A stretch of DNA of 64,000 nucleotides. Origin: Heterohyrax brucei. Lineage: Eukaryota; Chordata; Mammalia; Hyracoidea; Procaviidae. A program made the translations under genes and the position numbers. Below the pieces are notes generated by a model. That model searched no databases and was not told the DNA's origin. It saw only the letters and a program-made list of their open reading frames with translations. The DNA lies in contig CM053154.1 of NCBI GenBank assembly GCA_028571685.1, positions 13,238,001 to 13,302,000 of the forward strand. The letters are read 5' to 3'. Below, in pieces: positions 41,060 to 52,268 of the stretch (positions are counted from its first letter, which is position 1; each line of letters opens with the position of its first letter).

Positions 41060-41640
41060 ATTATGGGCCTGTCCCGTCTTCGCCTGAAGGGTGAACCTCA
41101 GGAGTAACTTCATTACTGAGCTATAGGGGTATTGGGGGTCATATTCTCAGAGTTTCTCCATTCTATGTCAGACCAGGGATCTTTGTGTGTATGTGTGTGT
41201 GTGTGTGTGAGAGAGAGAGTCAGAATTTTGTCCTACAATTTTCTCTAGCTCTATCTGGGACCCTCTGTTGTGGTCTCTGTCAGAGCAGTTGGTGATGGTG
41301 GCCGGGCACCATCTATTTGTGCTGGACTCAGTCTGGTGGAGGTGGTGGTGGTTGTGGTCCTTTAATCCTTTGAACTAGTCTTTCCCTTGTGTCTTTGGTT
41401 TTCTTCAGTCTCACTTGCTCCAGATGGGATGGGACCAGTGGAGTATCTTTGATGGCCACTCACAAGCTTTTAGATCCCAGACGCTGCTCACCTAAGTAGC
41501 CTGGAGAACGTTTTCTTTATAAACTATGTTATGACAGTCGAGCTAGATGTCTCCGAAGACCATAGATCCCCACAGCCCTCAGCCCAGTAGCTGGGTCCTT
41601 CAGGGAGTTTGGATGTGTCCATGGATCTTTTCATGACCTG
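41060..41640 (-). mobile_element. LINE 3'-end fragment
   Basis: ctgaagggtgaacctcagga, gatggtggccgggcaccatc and cttttagatcccagacgctg align in order with the copies at 33320-33600 and 35690-35900. Contains a GT/GA microsatellite. Confidence 0.6.
41183..41219 (+). repeat. (TG)n(GA)n microsatellite
   Basis: TG dinucleotides interrupted once by AT, running into GAGAGAGA. Confidence 0.95.
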
Positions 41641-41809
41641 GCCTTGAACAGGTTGTACTTCTACCCTTCGCCAAAACTACTACTTATCTGTTGTGGTATT
41701 TCTGTTTTTTTCTTTCCTTCTTCCTTTTTTATTTTGATGTGAAGAAATACACTTGGTAATTTTGTCAAAAACTAGGAAATAATATTCTAACTATACAGAG
41801 ATAATAACT

Positions 41810-41850
41810 GTGTGTGTGTGTGTGTATGTGGTGTGTATGTGTGTGTGTGT
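41810..41850 (+). repeat. (TG)n microsatellite
   Basis: TG dinucleotides with two or three interruptions. A likely length-polymorphic site. Confidence 0.95.
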
Positions 41851-42029
41851 TTCTTTGGGGGTCTGTGTGTATAAGAGCTGGAAGGAATAACGGCGAATCA
41901 AGAAGACTTGCTTTAGCCTTCTCTAAATCTCTCAGTAGTGGCTCAAGTCTCCTAGCCAACAGCAGGAATAGTAAGAGCACTACCATCAGCACAAGTTGCT
42001 TCTCCTGCAGCCTCTTGCTTGTACCCCAC

Positions 42030-42170
42030 CCTGGCTACCCTGTGAGGTGGGTGCCATGATTACCTTTATTTTCCTTATGAGAAAGAGACTCAGCTGACTG
42101 TCCAGCTCCTTATCCAAGGCTGTGAATACGTAGCAGAGTTGAGATTTGAACTGTGCCTCTTCCACCCCAA
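42030..42170 (-). mobile_element. MIR SINE fragment
   Basis: ccatgattacctttattttc, tccttatccaaggctgtgaa and gagttgagatttgaactgtg follow the antisense MIR order. Confidence 0.65.
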
Positions 42171-42328
42171 GTTGGGTGTGTGTGCCTCTTTGTAAGCACC
42201 TGGTCATCCCCCGGACACATCCTCAGGCACCTAAATGTGGCCAGGCTGAGAAGGTAACAGCTGCAGGGCAGGAGACAGTGCCAGGAGCCAGCTGGGATAA
42301 AGCCTGGCATATTCCCTGAAACCGAATA

Positions 42329-42488
42329 AAAAATACCAGACCTACCGCTGCTGAGTCAATTTTGATGCTTAGTGACTCTTTCTAGGACAGAATGGAACTG
42401 CCTCATAGAGTTTCCAAGGAGCACCGGGTGTATTTGAACTGCTGATGTTTTGGCAGCTGTAGTTCTTAACCACTATACCAAACCCATC
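42329..42488 (-). mobile_element. AfroSINE
   Basis: ctgctgagtcaattttgatg, ggacagaatggaactgcct, tttccaaggagcaccgggtg and cttaaccactataccaaac. Confidence 0.9.
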
Positions 42489-42724
42489 CGATCCCATGTA
42501 AAAGGCAGTTTGGATTTTTCTATTTATTCAACAGTGAGCATTTGGTAAAGTGAGTATAGTCTTTTTTTGTCTGCAACATCCCTTCTTCCCAGCCATGCAG
42601 CTTTCTTGTAGAAATCTGTATTATCCCGGTTTTGTTTAGAGTAGGACTTGCCTGGAGCCTGAAAGCCTGAGGGCGGATGTCTCTGGCTGATGGCAGGGAT
42701 GACATAGTAGCAGCGGCTCCCAGG

Positions 42725-42860
42725 TTACTGCTACATAATGTGCTGAGCATTTACTCCTAACACCTTACACCCTCTCAGCAGCCCTACAATACACCCATTT
42801 CACAGGAAGGAAAATGAACTTAGGGGAGGCTACAGTTGTGCCCAGCAAGGCAAGGCTAAT
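42725..42860 (-). mobile_element. MIR SINE fragment
   Basis: gctgagcatttactcctaac, acacccatttcacaggaagg and gaaaatgaacttaggggagg follow the antisense MIR core. Confidence 0.6.
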
Positions 42861-42885
42861 TAGTGCGTAAGTGTAGAGCACTGAG

Positions 42886-43100
42886 GGGTCCCTCGGTAGT
42901 ACAGATGGTTAATGTGCTTGGCTGCTAAATAAATGGAAGGTTAGAAGTTTGAGTCCACCCAAATGTGTCTTGGAAGGAAGATCAAGTGATCTACTTCTCA
43001 AAAATCAATTGAAAACCCCATGGAGCACAGTTCTGTCTACTCAGACACACATGGGGTTTTCATGCATCAGAGTCAGCTTGACAGCAATGTATTTTTTAAC
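42886..43100 (+). mobile_element. long-form AfroSINE
   Basis: gggtccctcggtagtacaga, ttagaagtttgagtccaccc, ccccatggagcacagttctg and gagtcagcttgacagcaatg. Complete but diverged. Confidence 0.85.
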
Positions 43101-43106
43101 TAGTAG

Positions 43107-43330
43107 AGTGTTGAATTGTGCCTCCTAGAAAGATATGTCCACATCTGAACTCCCAGTACCCATGACGGTGGCCTCACTTGGAGACGAGGTCTTTGCAGGT
43201 ATAACTAGTTAAGATGAAATCATGCTGGATTAAAGTGGGCTTGAAATCCAGTGACTGGTGTCCTAAAAGGAAAGGACAGAACACAGAGAGACACGGGGAT
43301 GATAGACATGTGAAGGCAGAGGCAGGGATT
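43107..43330 (+). mobile_element. MLT1-like LTR, left part
   Basis: gaattgtgcctcctagaaag, ccacatctgaactcccagta and ggcctcacttggagacgag follow the MLT1 order. It resumes at 44384 after the nested insertions. Confidence 0.7.
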
Positions 43331-44383
43331 GGAGTTCTCTTCATCATCTAGTGCTGCTATGCTAGGAATACCTCAAGTGGATGGATGGCCTTAACAAACG
43401 GGTTTATTCTCTCAGTCCATTAGGCTAGAAGTTTGCCTTCTTGGTGCCAGCTGCAACGGAAGGCTTTCTGTCTCTGTCATCTCTGGAGGAAGGTCCTTGT
43501 CATCCATTTTCCCTGGCCTAGGAGCTTCTCAATTCAGGGATCCCACATCCCAAGGATGCTCTGTACTCCTAGTATGACTTTCTTGGTGGTGTGAGGTCCC
43601 TGTCTCTCTGCTCACTTCCCTTTTTTATATTTCAAAAGACATTGGCTCAAGACACAATCTGATCTTACAGATTAAGTCCTGCCTCGTTAGTATGAGTGTC
43701 CCTAATCCCATGCTCATCAACATCATAAAGGTAGGACTTACAACATATAGGAATGTCACATCAAGCGAGAAAATGGAAGACATTCACTCAATACTGGGAA
43801 TCGTGACTGTCTTAGTCACCTCGTGCTGCTGTAACAGAAATACCACAAAGAGAAGTTCATTGACAAAGAGAAGTTCATTCTCTCACAGTCTAGTAGGCTA
43901 CATGTCGAAATTCAAGGCATCAGCTCTAAGGAAAGGCATTCTGTCTCTGTTAGCTCTGGAGGAAGGTCCTTGTCCTCAATCTTCTGCTGGTCAAGGAGCT
44001 TCTCAGGCATGAAGATCTCAGGTCCAATGGAAGTGCTCTGTTCCCAGTGCTGCTTTCTCAGTGGTATGAATTCCCCAACTCTCTGCTTGCTTCCTTTTCT
44101 TTGTATCTCTTGTGAGATAGAAGGTGGCATAGGCCACGCTCCAGGAAAACTGCCTTTACATTGGATCAGGGGTGTGACCTGGATAAGGGTCTTTACAATC
44201 TTGCCCTAATCCTCTTTAATATAAAATTACAGTCACAAATTGGAGGGTAACCACTCAATACTGGGAATCATGGCCTAACAAAGTTGACACCTATTTGGGG
44301 GGACACAGTTCAATTCATGACAATGACCTAGCCCAACTGATACACGTATTTTTGGGGGATGCAATTCAATCCATAACAGGAGT
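43331..44383 (-). mobile_element. MaLR-type LTR inserted into the MLT1-like LTR (outer insert with target-site duplication)
   Basis: GGAGT at 43331-43335 and 44379-44383 bounds an antisense LTR (43336-44378) reading ctagtgctgctatgctagga at the left and gcaattcaatccataaca at the right. It is itself split by a second LTR at 43808-44322. Confidence 0.8.
43808..44322 (-). mobile_element. MaLR-type LTR, innermost of the nest
   Basis: Starts TGTCTTAGTCACC and ends TCATGACA (TG...CA), about 515 bases. Flanked by GTGAC at 43803-43807 and ATGAC at 44323-44327, a 5-base duplication with one change. Confidence 0.85.
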
Positions 44384-44545
44384 AATGTAGCTACAAGCCA
44401 AGGAGTGCCAGGAGCCACCACGAGCTGTGGGAGAGCTATGTGAGGACCTTCCAAGGGAGTATGGCTCTGCTCACACCTTGACTTCAGGCTTCTGGCCCAG
44501 ACCTGTGAAGGAATAAACTCTTGTGTTTTAAGCCACTCTGTTATT
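44384..44545 (+). mobile_element. MLT1-like LTR, right part
   Basis: ctacaagccaaggagtgcca, cttgacttcaggcttctgg and gtgttttaagccactctgtt complete the LTR begun at 43107. Confidence 0.7.
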
Positions 44546-44547
44546 TG

Positions 44548-44752
44548 AGGAAACTCTGGTGGCACAGTGGTTGATCGCTGTGTGTGCTAACCAAAAAAGT
44601 CAGCCATTCAAATCTGCTGGAAATGCTATGGAACGGTTCTCCTCTGTTCAGTAGGGTCGCTCTGAGCTGGAATTGACTCGATGGCAGTGGGATTTTGTTA
44701 TGGGTCGCCATGAGTCGCTTCCCACTCGACGGCACTTGGCTTGGCTTAATTT
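44548..44752 (+). mobile_element. AfroSINE with doubled tail
   Basis: aggaaactctggtggcacag to ggaattgactcgatggcagt, then a second tail-like piece gggtcgccatgagtcgctt and cccactcgacggcacttggc. The 3' tail is present twice. Confidence 0.88.
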
Positions 44753-45846
44753 GGTAGACTTAGGAAACTAATAGCAGGTCAGTGCAAGAGAGCAAGACCC
44801 TCAACAGGGTGGATTGGTAAAGTGGCTGCAGTGATGGCCTCAAGTTCAGCATCAATTGTGAGGCTGTTGCAGATCCAGCAGCGTCTTGTTCTGTTGTTTG
44901 TGGGGTCGCTGTCGGAACTGGCTCCACAGCATCTGACAGCAGTGAACACAGCTGTCAGCTGTACCAGGCTGGTGCTTTTAGCCATCACGCCTCCTTGGTC
45001 GTCTCCTGGTCCACAGACCTTCTTCATTTGGAGTGCAGTACCTCCTGCCTCCCTACCTCCTGATGTGATTCTCATTTCAATGGCAACATCAGCCTTCTCT
45101 TCGTCTTCTTCCTCGCCTCTCTCAGGTGAGGAAGGAAAGGAGGAAAAGCTAGGACCCTAGTGGGGTTATATATAAAGTAATAAAACAGAAGCTCAAGGTC
45201 GTTTTCTGGTGGCCTCAGGGACTCCAGGCAGGAGAGGAGGAGATGGGCCAGAAGGGGCCACTGTATGTGGTTTGGCAGGCTGTGGACAGCACAAGGGTTT
45301 TTCATCTAAGGTGACCCCTTTCACTTCATAGACATGGTAGTGCGTGTACAGGTGAACCTACCGTGGTTTTCTGGCAGAGCTGGTGTAAAGTGTCTTCTTC
45401 TTTTTTAAAATCAATATATTATGACAGTTTTCTGAAAGATGGATGACAAAAGGTGTCTTGCAGATTGTCTTTTCCTAATTTGCCAGAGATGGTCCCATAG
45501 GCTAGCTGTGGCTCTGGTCAAAGGCATTAATGCTAAGCTCCTATTTTATTTTATTTTTATTTTTAGATGAAATTGCAAAAAAACAAAACAAAAAAACAAA
45601 AAAAACCCCTAACTTCTTGAAGGTAGTCTTTAAACTTAGCATTAGCTGGGTGCTGATGGGCTGCCCTCATTCTAAAGCTTCTCTCTAATTGAGCCAGTCA
45701 ATTCAAGTATGCAATAATTCCATTCCTACTGAAACTATTTTAAAAATAGAATAGCCTAAAACAAAAAAGAACATTCTCTAATACATTTCATGAGGCCAGT
45801 AGACCCTTGATACAAAACATAACAAGTATAAAAAAATTACAAGCTC
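44753..45846. other. intergenic sequence with A-rich run
   Basis: No gene recognised. The A-rich simple sequence at 45575-45607 and T/A-rich 45542-45562 may be the tail of a lost retroposon. Confidence 0.6.
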
Positions 45847-46251
45847 TTTTAGCTAACTGGTGTTCCTATAACAGAAATACCAGAAGTGGATGACCTTAAC
45901 AAATATTTTCTCACAGTTTAAGAGACTAGAAGTCAGAAGAAAGGGTGCCAGCTCTAGGGCAAGGTTTCGTTTCGCTGTTGCCTGTGGAGAAAGGTCTCTG
46001 TGTCTTCTGAGCTTCTGCTCCTGGCAGTCTTCATGTGGCTTGGCATCCCTCTTCCCGCATCTCTGCTTCCTAACTTGCTTATTTAATCTCTTCTATATCG
46101 CAAAAGAGATTGACTCAAGATGCCTTCTACACTAATCATGCTGCATTAGTGTAATGTAGAAAACCTGTCTCCAAACAGTATTCTAACCACAGCTGTAGAG
46201 GTTACCGTTTACACCACATAATTTGGGGGGACACAGTTCAATCCATGACAC
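45847..46251 (-). mobile_element. MaLR-type LTR
   Basis: ctaactggtgttcctataac, accagaagtggatgacctta and ggggggacacagttcaatcc in antisense order, with internal deletions. Confidence 0.75.
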
Positions 46252-46258
46252 TTGCTTG

Positions 46259-46408
46259 ATTTTCTCTTTTCGTATCTCTAAAGAGATTAATTTAAGACAT
46301 ACCCTATGTTAATACTGCCTAACTAATGTAGCAACGACAAAAACAACCCATTCCCAAATGGGATTATAAGCAAAGGCAAAGGGGGGCACACTATTCAGTC
46401 CATTACAA
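46259..46408 (-). mobile_element. MaLR-type LTR fragment
   Basis: tcgtatctctaaagagatta to gcacactattcagtccatt. It starts in the middle of the LTR and runs to its antisense end. Confidence 0.6.
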
Positions 46409-46903
46409 ATGGGTACACTGCATGGTCATGTGAATTACCCCTTGCTCTATGGATTTCTTGATTCTAATCTTTCTGGAAGCAGATGGCCAGGTCTTTCATG
46501 TGTGGTACCACTCTATGGAACACTGTGTTCAGACTGCCAACCTTTAGGTCAATAGCCAGGCTTGAACTACATGGCCCACACAGGGGCCTTAAATAATCCC
46601 TCAAGAAAGTTGTTAAAAAAAAAAGAATGGACACAGAAGAATTATTCCTAGTTGCACCAAACTAGAAACAACCCAGATGCTGTCAGTGGGCCCAGTGAGT
46701 GAGCAGATCATGAGAGGCAGTCAGAAGTTCAAGCAGAAATGTTTATTGCAGGGCTGTCTGTAGTGGTGAAAAGCTGAAATAATTTAATGGCCAGATAAAG
46801 GGAACAGTTAATGATGGTACCCACATATACAAATTATTTTATGGTCAGTGAATTGCATTTTGTATTAATTTTTATTAATATAGGGGAGGGCTCGTGCTAT
46901 AAA

Positions 46904-47151
46904 TGTGTTGTTAAGTGCCGTTGAGTTGGTTCCGACTCATAGCAGCCTTATGAACAACAGAACGAGACGCTGCCGAATCTTGCGCCATGGCCACCATCGT
47001 TTTTATGCTTAAGGCCGTTGTTGTGGCCACTGGGTCAGTCCATCTCATCGAGGGTCTTCCTCCTTTTCGCTGACGCTCCCCACTCTACCAAGCATGATGT
47101 CCTTCTCCGGGGCTGATCCTTCTTGACAACATATCCAAAGTATGTAAGACT
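46904..47151 (-). mobile_element. RTE-type LINE 3' fragment sharing the SINE tail
   Basis: gttgttaagtgccgttgagt then tggttccgactcatagcagc is the reverse complement of the AfroSINE tail. It continues into ctgggtcagtccatctcatc and gcatgatgtccttctccggg, which the SINE lacks. This is the pattern of a LINE (RTE class in Afrotheria) whose 3' end the SINE copies. Confidence 0.75.
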
Positions 47152-47239
47152 TCGTAAATGTGTACCTGTAGTATAATTTCTGAATATTAACAACAGTGCT
47201 GTGAGACTATGAAGGACTTTTGCCCTTCTTCAAGCATGG

Positions 47240-47875
47240 TGGTCAAGAGTGAGGCTTTGGAGTTAGATGGTCCGTCTTCCAAGCCAGCACTGGCCACCCA
47301 GCTTTTCTTAGCCTACGTGACTCTGACATGGACTCCTGGCATCCCTCTTCTGTTTATGAGAACCCTGTGAGTACAGTGGGCCCACATGGGCCCTCCAAGA
47401 TAATTCCTGTGTTTTAAGATTAGCTGATTAGCAGCTGTAATCCCCCTTTGCCATGTAAGGTGATGACATAGCCACAGGTTTGGGGGGGGCTCTGGTGTAC
47501 TAGCTGGGCCACCTTGGCAGGTTATATTCTTGAGCCTCAGTTTCTTCAGCTACAAGAGTTTTTACCAGCCTTGGCTCTTTACCATTTGGACTGGGCAATT
47601 CTTTGTCATGGGGGCTATTCTTTGTCATGGGAGACTATCCTGTGCATTGTAGTATGACCTATCTACTAGATGCCAATAGCAATTTCCTTTCCCAGGGTAA
47701 CCATATAAGATGTCTCCAGAAGTTTCCACATGTCCTCTGGGGAACAGAACCAACCCTGACTGAAAACCACAAATCTATAAAATGGGTACATTTACGACAT
47801 CAAAGTGTAGTTTTGAAGATCAGACAAGATGATGTGCCTAGAAGATTTGGTAGACTAATTGGTTGCATACAAGTT
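47240..47875 (+). mobile_element. MIR SINE, broken
   Basis: gaggctttggagttagatgg, then cttgagcctcagtttcttca at 47532-47551, then ctataaaatgggtacattta at 47776-47795. The three pieces of a MIR lie in order with later DNA between them. Confidence 0.55.
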
Positions 47876-48139
47876 TCCACCAAATGATACGTGTTTGTAT
47901 TTTGCTTGGATCTGACTTGACGGCACTCTGAGAAGCAAACTCTTAGCAGTCAGGTAGGTTCGAAGATTTAAATACCCCCAAAGGCAAATTTAATTTTTTA
48001 CTGAAAATATTAAAAATAAATTTTAATTATTCACAGAACGGATTATTGCAAATTACAAGAAATTCAAACAGTTAAGACAAGGTAATATTTTCCTTCATCT
48101 CTTTAGCTGCCACCCCATTCCATCTCTTCCCTAGAGGTG

Positions 48140-48275
48140 ACCCTTAGAATGTAAGTGTAACAAGGGCAGGTGCTTCATCTGAAATTGTTGTCATCATTTT
48201 ACCTCTAGAGGCCACAGTGGTGTTAGGAACATACTAGACACTCAGTTAATGGTTAATGAATAAATGAATGAACTT
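48140..48275 (+). mobile_element. L2 LINE 3' end
   Basis: tgtaagtgtaacaagggcag, acatactagacactcagtta and aatgaataaatgaatgaac are typical of the L2 3' terminus. Confidence 0.65.
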
Positions 48276-48329
48276 AGTGTGTGTTTCCACTTACTTTGTG
48301 TTTATGCAGGCACACACACATAGATTTTT

Positions 48330-48725
48330 AAAGTTTGTATAAAATTCTACATGGTGTTCTATGATTTCTTTTTCCAAACTGTATTGAAAATACACCAACA
48401 AAAACAGAAATCCAGCAATTTTTACATGTATAATTCAGTGACACTGCCTATATACTTCCAGTTATGCAATTTTCTAACTTATCCCACCACATTATCGTAT
48501 AGTCAGTGGGAACCACTGGTAACTACCCCTGGTAACCACTAATAATATTTGGTTTCTGTACTTTTGCTTATTTTGTCTAAGTGAAATCATACAGTGCTTG
48601 ACCTTTTGTGACTTATTTTGCTCAGCATAATATTTTCTGGATGTATCGCTGTTGTGGCGCGCATGAAGATGTGCACTTTTTCATTCATGCCTTTAGATTC
48701 TCTTCCATCCATATATGTGACCTAG
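48330..48725 (-). mobile_element. L1 LINE 3' region
   Basis: ccactggtaactacccctgg, agtgaaatcatacagtgctt and gctcagcataatattttctg are antisense L1 3'-end wording. Confidence 0.65.
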
Positions 48726-48970
48726 GGGACGGTGAGTTTCTATTAACGAGGGAGTAACAGTTTGGAAAAGGAGGGTGAGCATGGTCACATGGCTTGAAGG
48801 GTGCAATCAATGTCACTGAATTGTACCTTACAAACTACTGAATTGGTGTATGTTCTGTGCATATTCTCAACAACAAAAAGTAAAATAAATTAAAAAAAGA
48901 CTGTCTGCCTGACCACCCACCCACCCATTCTTCCCTCCCTCGTTCTTTTTAAGTGCTATCAGTATGCGCC

Positions 48971-49131
48971 AGGAAACCCTGGTGGCACAGTGGGTTAAGT
49001 ATGACATCTGCTACCCAAGAGGTCAGGAGTTCAAATGCGCCAGGTGCCCCTTGGACATGCCGTGGGGCAGTTCTACTCTGACCTCTAGGGTCGCTATGAG
49101 CCAGACCCAACTTGACGGCAGTGGGTTGGTG
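48971..49131 (+). mobile_element. AfroSINE
   Basis: aggaaaccctggtggcacag, gggttaagtatgacatctgc, gacctctagggtcgctatga and cttgacggcagtgggttgg. Confidence 0.93.
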
Positions 49132-49699
49132 CTATGCACTGTGGTTGATTGAGTGGTTAGTGTCAGGCCCCCTGGCCTCTGCTCCTGGGGTCTCGCAGGG
49201 CCAGGGAACAGATCTCTCTCCCTGGATCAGTGGCTGGTTCAGCACGGTGCACAGCAAGCCGGAGGAGCCTATTGCTAGTTTAGATTTCTTCCACATGCAA
49301 GTTGTCAAGTCTTTTTGGTTTGAATGCGTCAGAGTCTTGTCTGTAAATCTACCCAGAGACTATTTTTAGCCTGTTTAGCCAGGGAATCAGCCACTCTATG
49401 GAAACATTGTGGACTCCAGGCCTGGTGCTTGTCTGCCTCCAGCCAACTGACTGGCAAGCTCTTAGAATATCCTGGACCTGGGTAGACCTGGCTTGAAAGT
49501 AGACACAAAATCTTGAGCTCCCAATTCTTAAATAGGACCAAGGATCTCTAGGGATCAGCTCTAGCCAATAGGTAAGTGACCTGAGGGCACTTCCTGGGTT
49601 CTTTTCCTGGTCAGCTCTGACAGTCCTTGTGATGGTGGTTGGACACCAATGGGCTGTTACGCTGTGACCACAGCCTCTCCTTTAGCCCCACATTTTACA

Positions 49700-49985
49700 A
49701 GCTGTGAGCATCCGCATCCTTTGTGCTAGCTGTTTCCTCTTCTTCCCTTTCCTACTTTTTGGCGTTCAAGGCTCAGCTCAAGTATCCTTTCTCAGGGACA
49801 CACATCCCTTTTCCAGCAAGGCCAAGTTGGTCGCTTCCTTCTCTGAGTCCTCAGGGACTTTGCAACTCATGCCTTGGCCATAGTAGGACTAACTGCTGTT
49901 CCCTGTCTGCTCCACTCACTGGGTGGCTTCCCTGGGGCCTGGTCTGCCTTGAGACCCTTACACATGTTTGTTGGGTAATGACAGA
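49700..49985 (+). mobile_element. L2 LINE 3' end
   Basis: ttcaaggctcagctcaagta, tcagggactttgcaactcat and acatgtttgttgggtaatga follow the L2 consensus order. Confidence 0.6.
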
Positions 49986-52059
49986 GCAGTGTGTGAAGAA
50001 CAAGGGAGCTGAGGAACGAACAGAAGAACTGAATAGGAGTCTCCTGGAAGAGAAGGTGCTGAGAAATCACGTGGTTTGGAACATGGGCTATTTTAAAGAG
50101 GACACCATAGTTGTCCTTGCCAGGATGACCCCCTTGTCATCTGCAGAATGGTCCTTATAGGCTGGAGTAAGGAACTCAGAGCCTCAGAGACTTTAATTCA
50201 ACTCAGTTGAAGCCTCTTTCCAATTTCTAGGAAAACACAATGGCAGTCCTTTCCATGATACTCAGGAGTGGCCATGCAGCTCATAAACAAAGCATCTCGA
50301 AGCACTTTCCTTTTTGGAAGTCACTTTACATAAGGACAGTTAAGATCACTCTTCCACTGGTCTGATCTCCCAAACCTGAGCCATGTCAGGGGCAGCTAGG
50401 AAGTGGGAAGTAAGTGAAAGGCCTTGGATAATGCCAGAAATGAGTTTTATCTCCCTAGCATGCTTTCCCACACTCTTTCTTGTGGTTCATCTTGAAAACT
50501 CCTCCCTTACTCCCTGTGGTCCTTGTAGAGCTGTCAGTCATGGGCTCTGCCCTTCCACAGAAGCAGGCAGGTGACAGAGGCTGACCAATGAGAGAATTCT
50601 ATTCTCTGGCTACAGAGAGTGGTTCAGGGATGGGCATGTGACCCAAAGAAGATCCAATCAAAGTCTTCCTTGAGTTTGAGATGAAAGTGTTGGAAGAGAA
50701 GAGTGTTCTGTCATTTCACTGCTAACTTGGGAGGTTGTGAGTTTGGGACTGTTGGTGGCCACTTTGCCTGCTACAGGACGAGTACCTCTCTGTAGAAGAA
50801 ATCCATAAATACGCAGAACTCTAATGACATCATTGCTTGAACCCAGCCCTGGGTCCAGCTGTGCTTGAAACAGGGGACTTTACTACTCCTCAGTTAGGGA
50901 AGCAAGACATCCTCTTTTGTTGGAGCTGGTTTGATAGGGGATTCTGTTACTTACATCTGAAAGGGACATGACCAGTACACCTTTCCTGACTGCTGGCTGG
51001 TGTCCCCTATCCTGCACCTCCTTGGAGTTACTAACTCATGTTTCTGCGTCCATGCTGCAGTGTTGCTACTTGCCCCTGCCCTCCTCCTGGGTAGGACCTC
51101 GCTTCTCTGAAAGCATGGGCAGTGCTTCGTGAAGAGTGATAGAGCCAATCAAAGGAGGGGTGGCTGACTATGACCAGTTTGGGGCTTTTTCTGCAGCTGT
51201 CCTTTTACTCAAGGACTGCTGGGTCTGGACATACCTCGAAAGGAGTCTTTTAAAGAAAACATGCAGCCCTTGCCTCACTGGCTACTCTTCCTGCTGCAGG
51301 AATGAGGCTGGGCTTGGGTCTCCTTCATGATTCACTTCTGCCCTGCTACAAGCTGAGGGAATGGACATAACTGTTTCCAGAGAAGCAAGATAGCCCAAAG
51401 CCACAAGACTGCCACCTGTAGGGATATAGCTGGCATTCTGAGCACCTCTTGGCTCCTTGGAGGGCAGCCAGGAGCCAGCTAGGAGATTGGAGATGCGGTC
51501 CTCATAGGGTCATGGGGCACCAGCCTGGATGTGACTGTTGGGGATGGATGGAAAGCTGATTTCCTGCCAGGAATCTTGACGATACGCAACTTCAGCCCCC
51601 CGGGGAAAAGCTCAGATTTATTTAGTGTGGTGCAATTCTGGGACGTAGGCGCTTTTTCAGTGTTGCTGCAAGAATAAAAGTTATGATGGATTTTTTAAAA
51701 ATGGAATCAAATCATCAACATGTTTCCAGATTTGTGACTTGTAAAAAGCTTGGCAGACAGTTGAAGAAATGTTTTCCTATAATAAATTAGAAAGTGTTCC
51801 CTCCTAACTAATCTTTTGTAATAAATTCAGTTGTGGTGGGATCGACTCCTTGTAAATAATTCTTCTCTGAAACACAACATCTGCTGGTCTCTAATTGCCA
51901 GAAGAAATTCTTGATAAATCAGAAATTGATGAAGATAAAATATGAAGTCTGCAATTGGCCTACATTTTATTTTCATTTATGGAAATCACTGTTCTGTGCC
52001 CTGACCCTAAAGTGAGGACTGTGATTTTGAATAACATGGTCGGTTAAGTCCAGGTGATG
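49986..52059. other. intergenic sequence, mostly unique
   Basis: About 2 kb with few recognisable repeats; an old unresolved element near 50595-50700 (gatgggcatgtgacccaaag). The stretch 51600-52035 is AT-rich and non-repetitive, a candidate conserved non-coding element. Confidence 0.5.
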
Positions 52060-52268
52060 GGGCCCCTGGGTGGTACAAATGATGAAGCACTCAGCTACTA
52101 ACCAAAAGGTTGGCAGTTTGACTCCATCCAGAGGACCCTCAAGCGAAAGGCCTTACAGTCTATTTCTGAAAGGTGACAGCCATTCAAAAGCCTATGGCGC
52201 ATTAACAGTTTACAGTAAAACACATGGATCACCATGAGTCAGAGTTGATTCAAAGGCAACTCAAGCAT
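52060..52268 (+). mobile_element. long-form AfroSINE
   Basis: ggggcccctgggtggtacaa, actaaccaaaaggttggcag, agtaaaacacatggatcacc and gagttgattcaaaggcaact. Confidence 0.88.
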
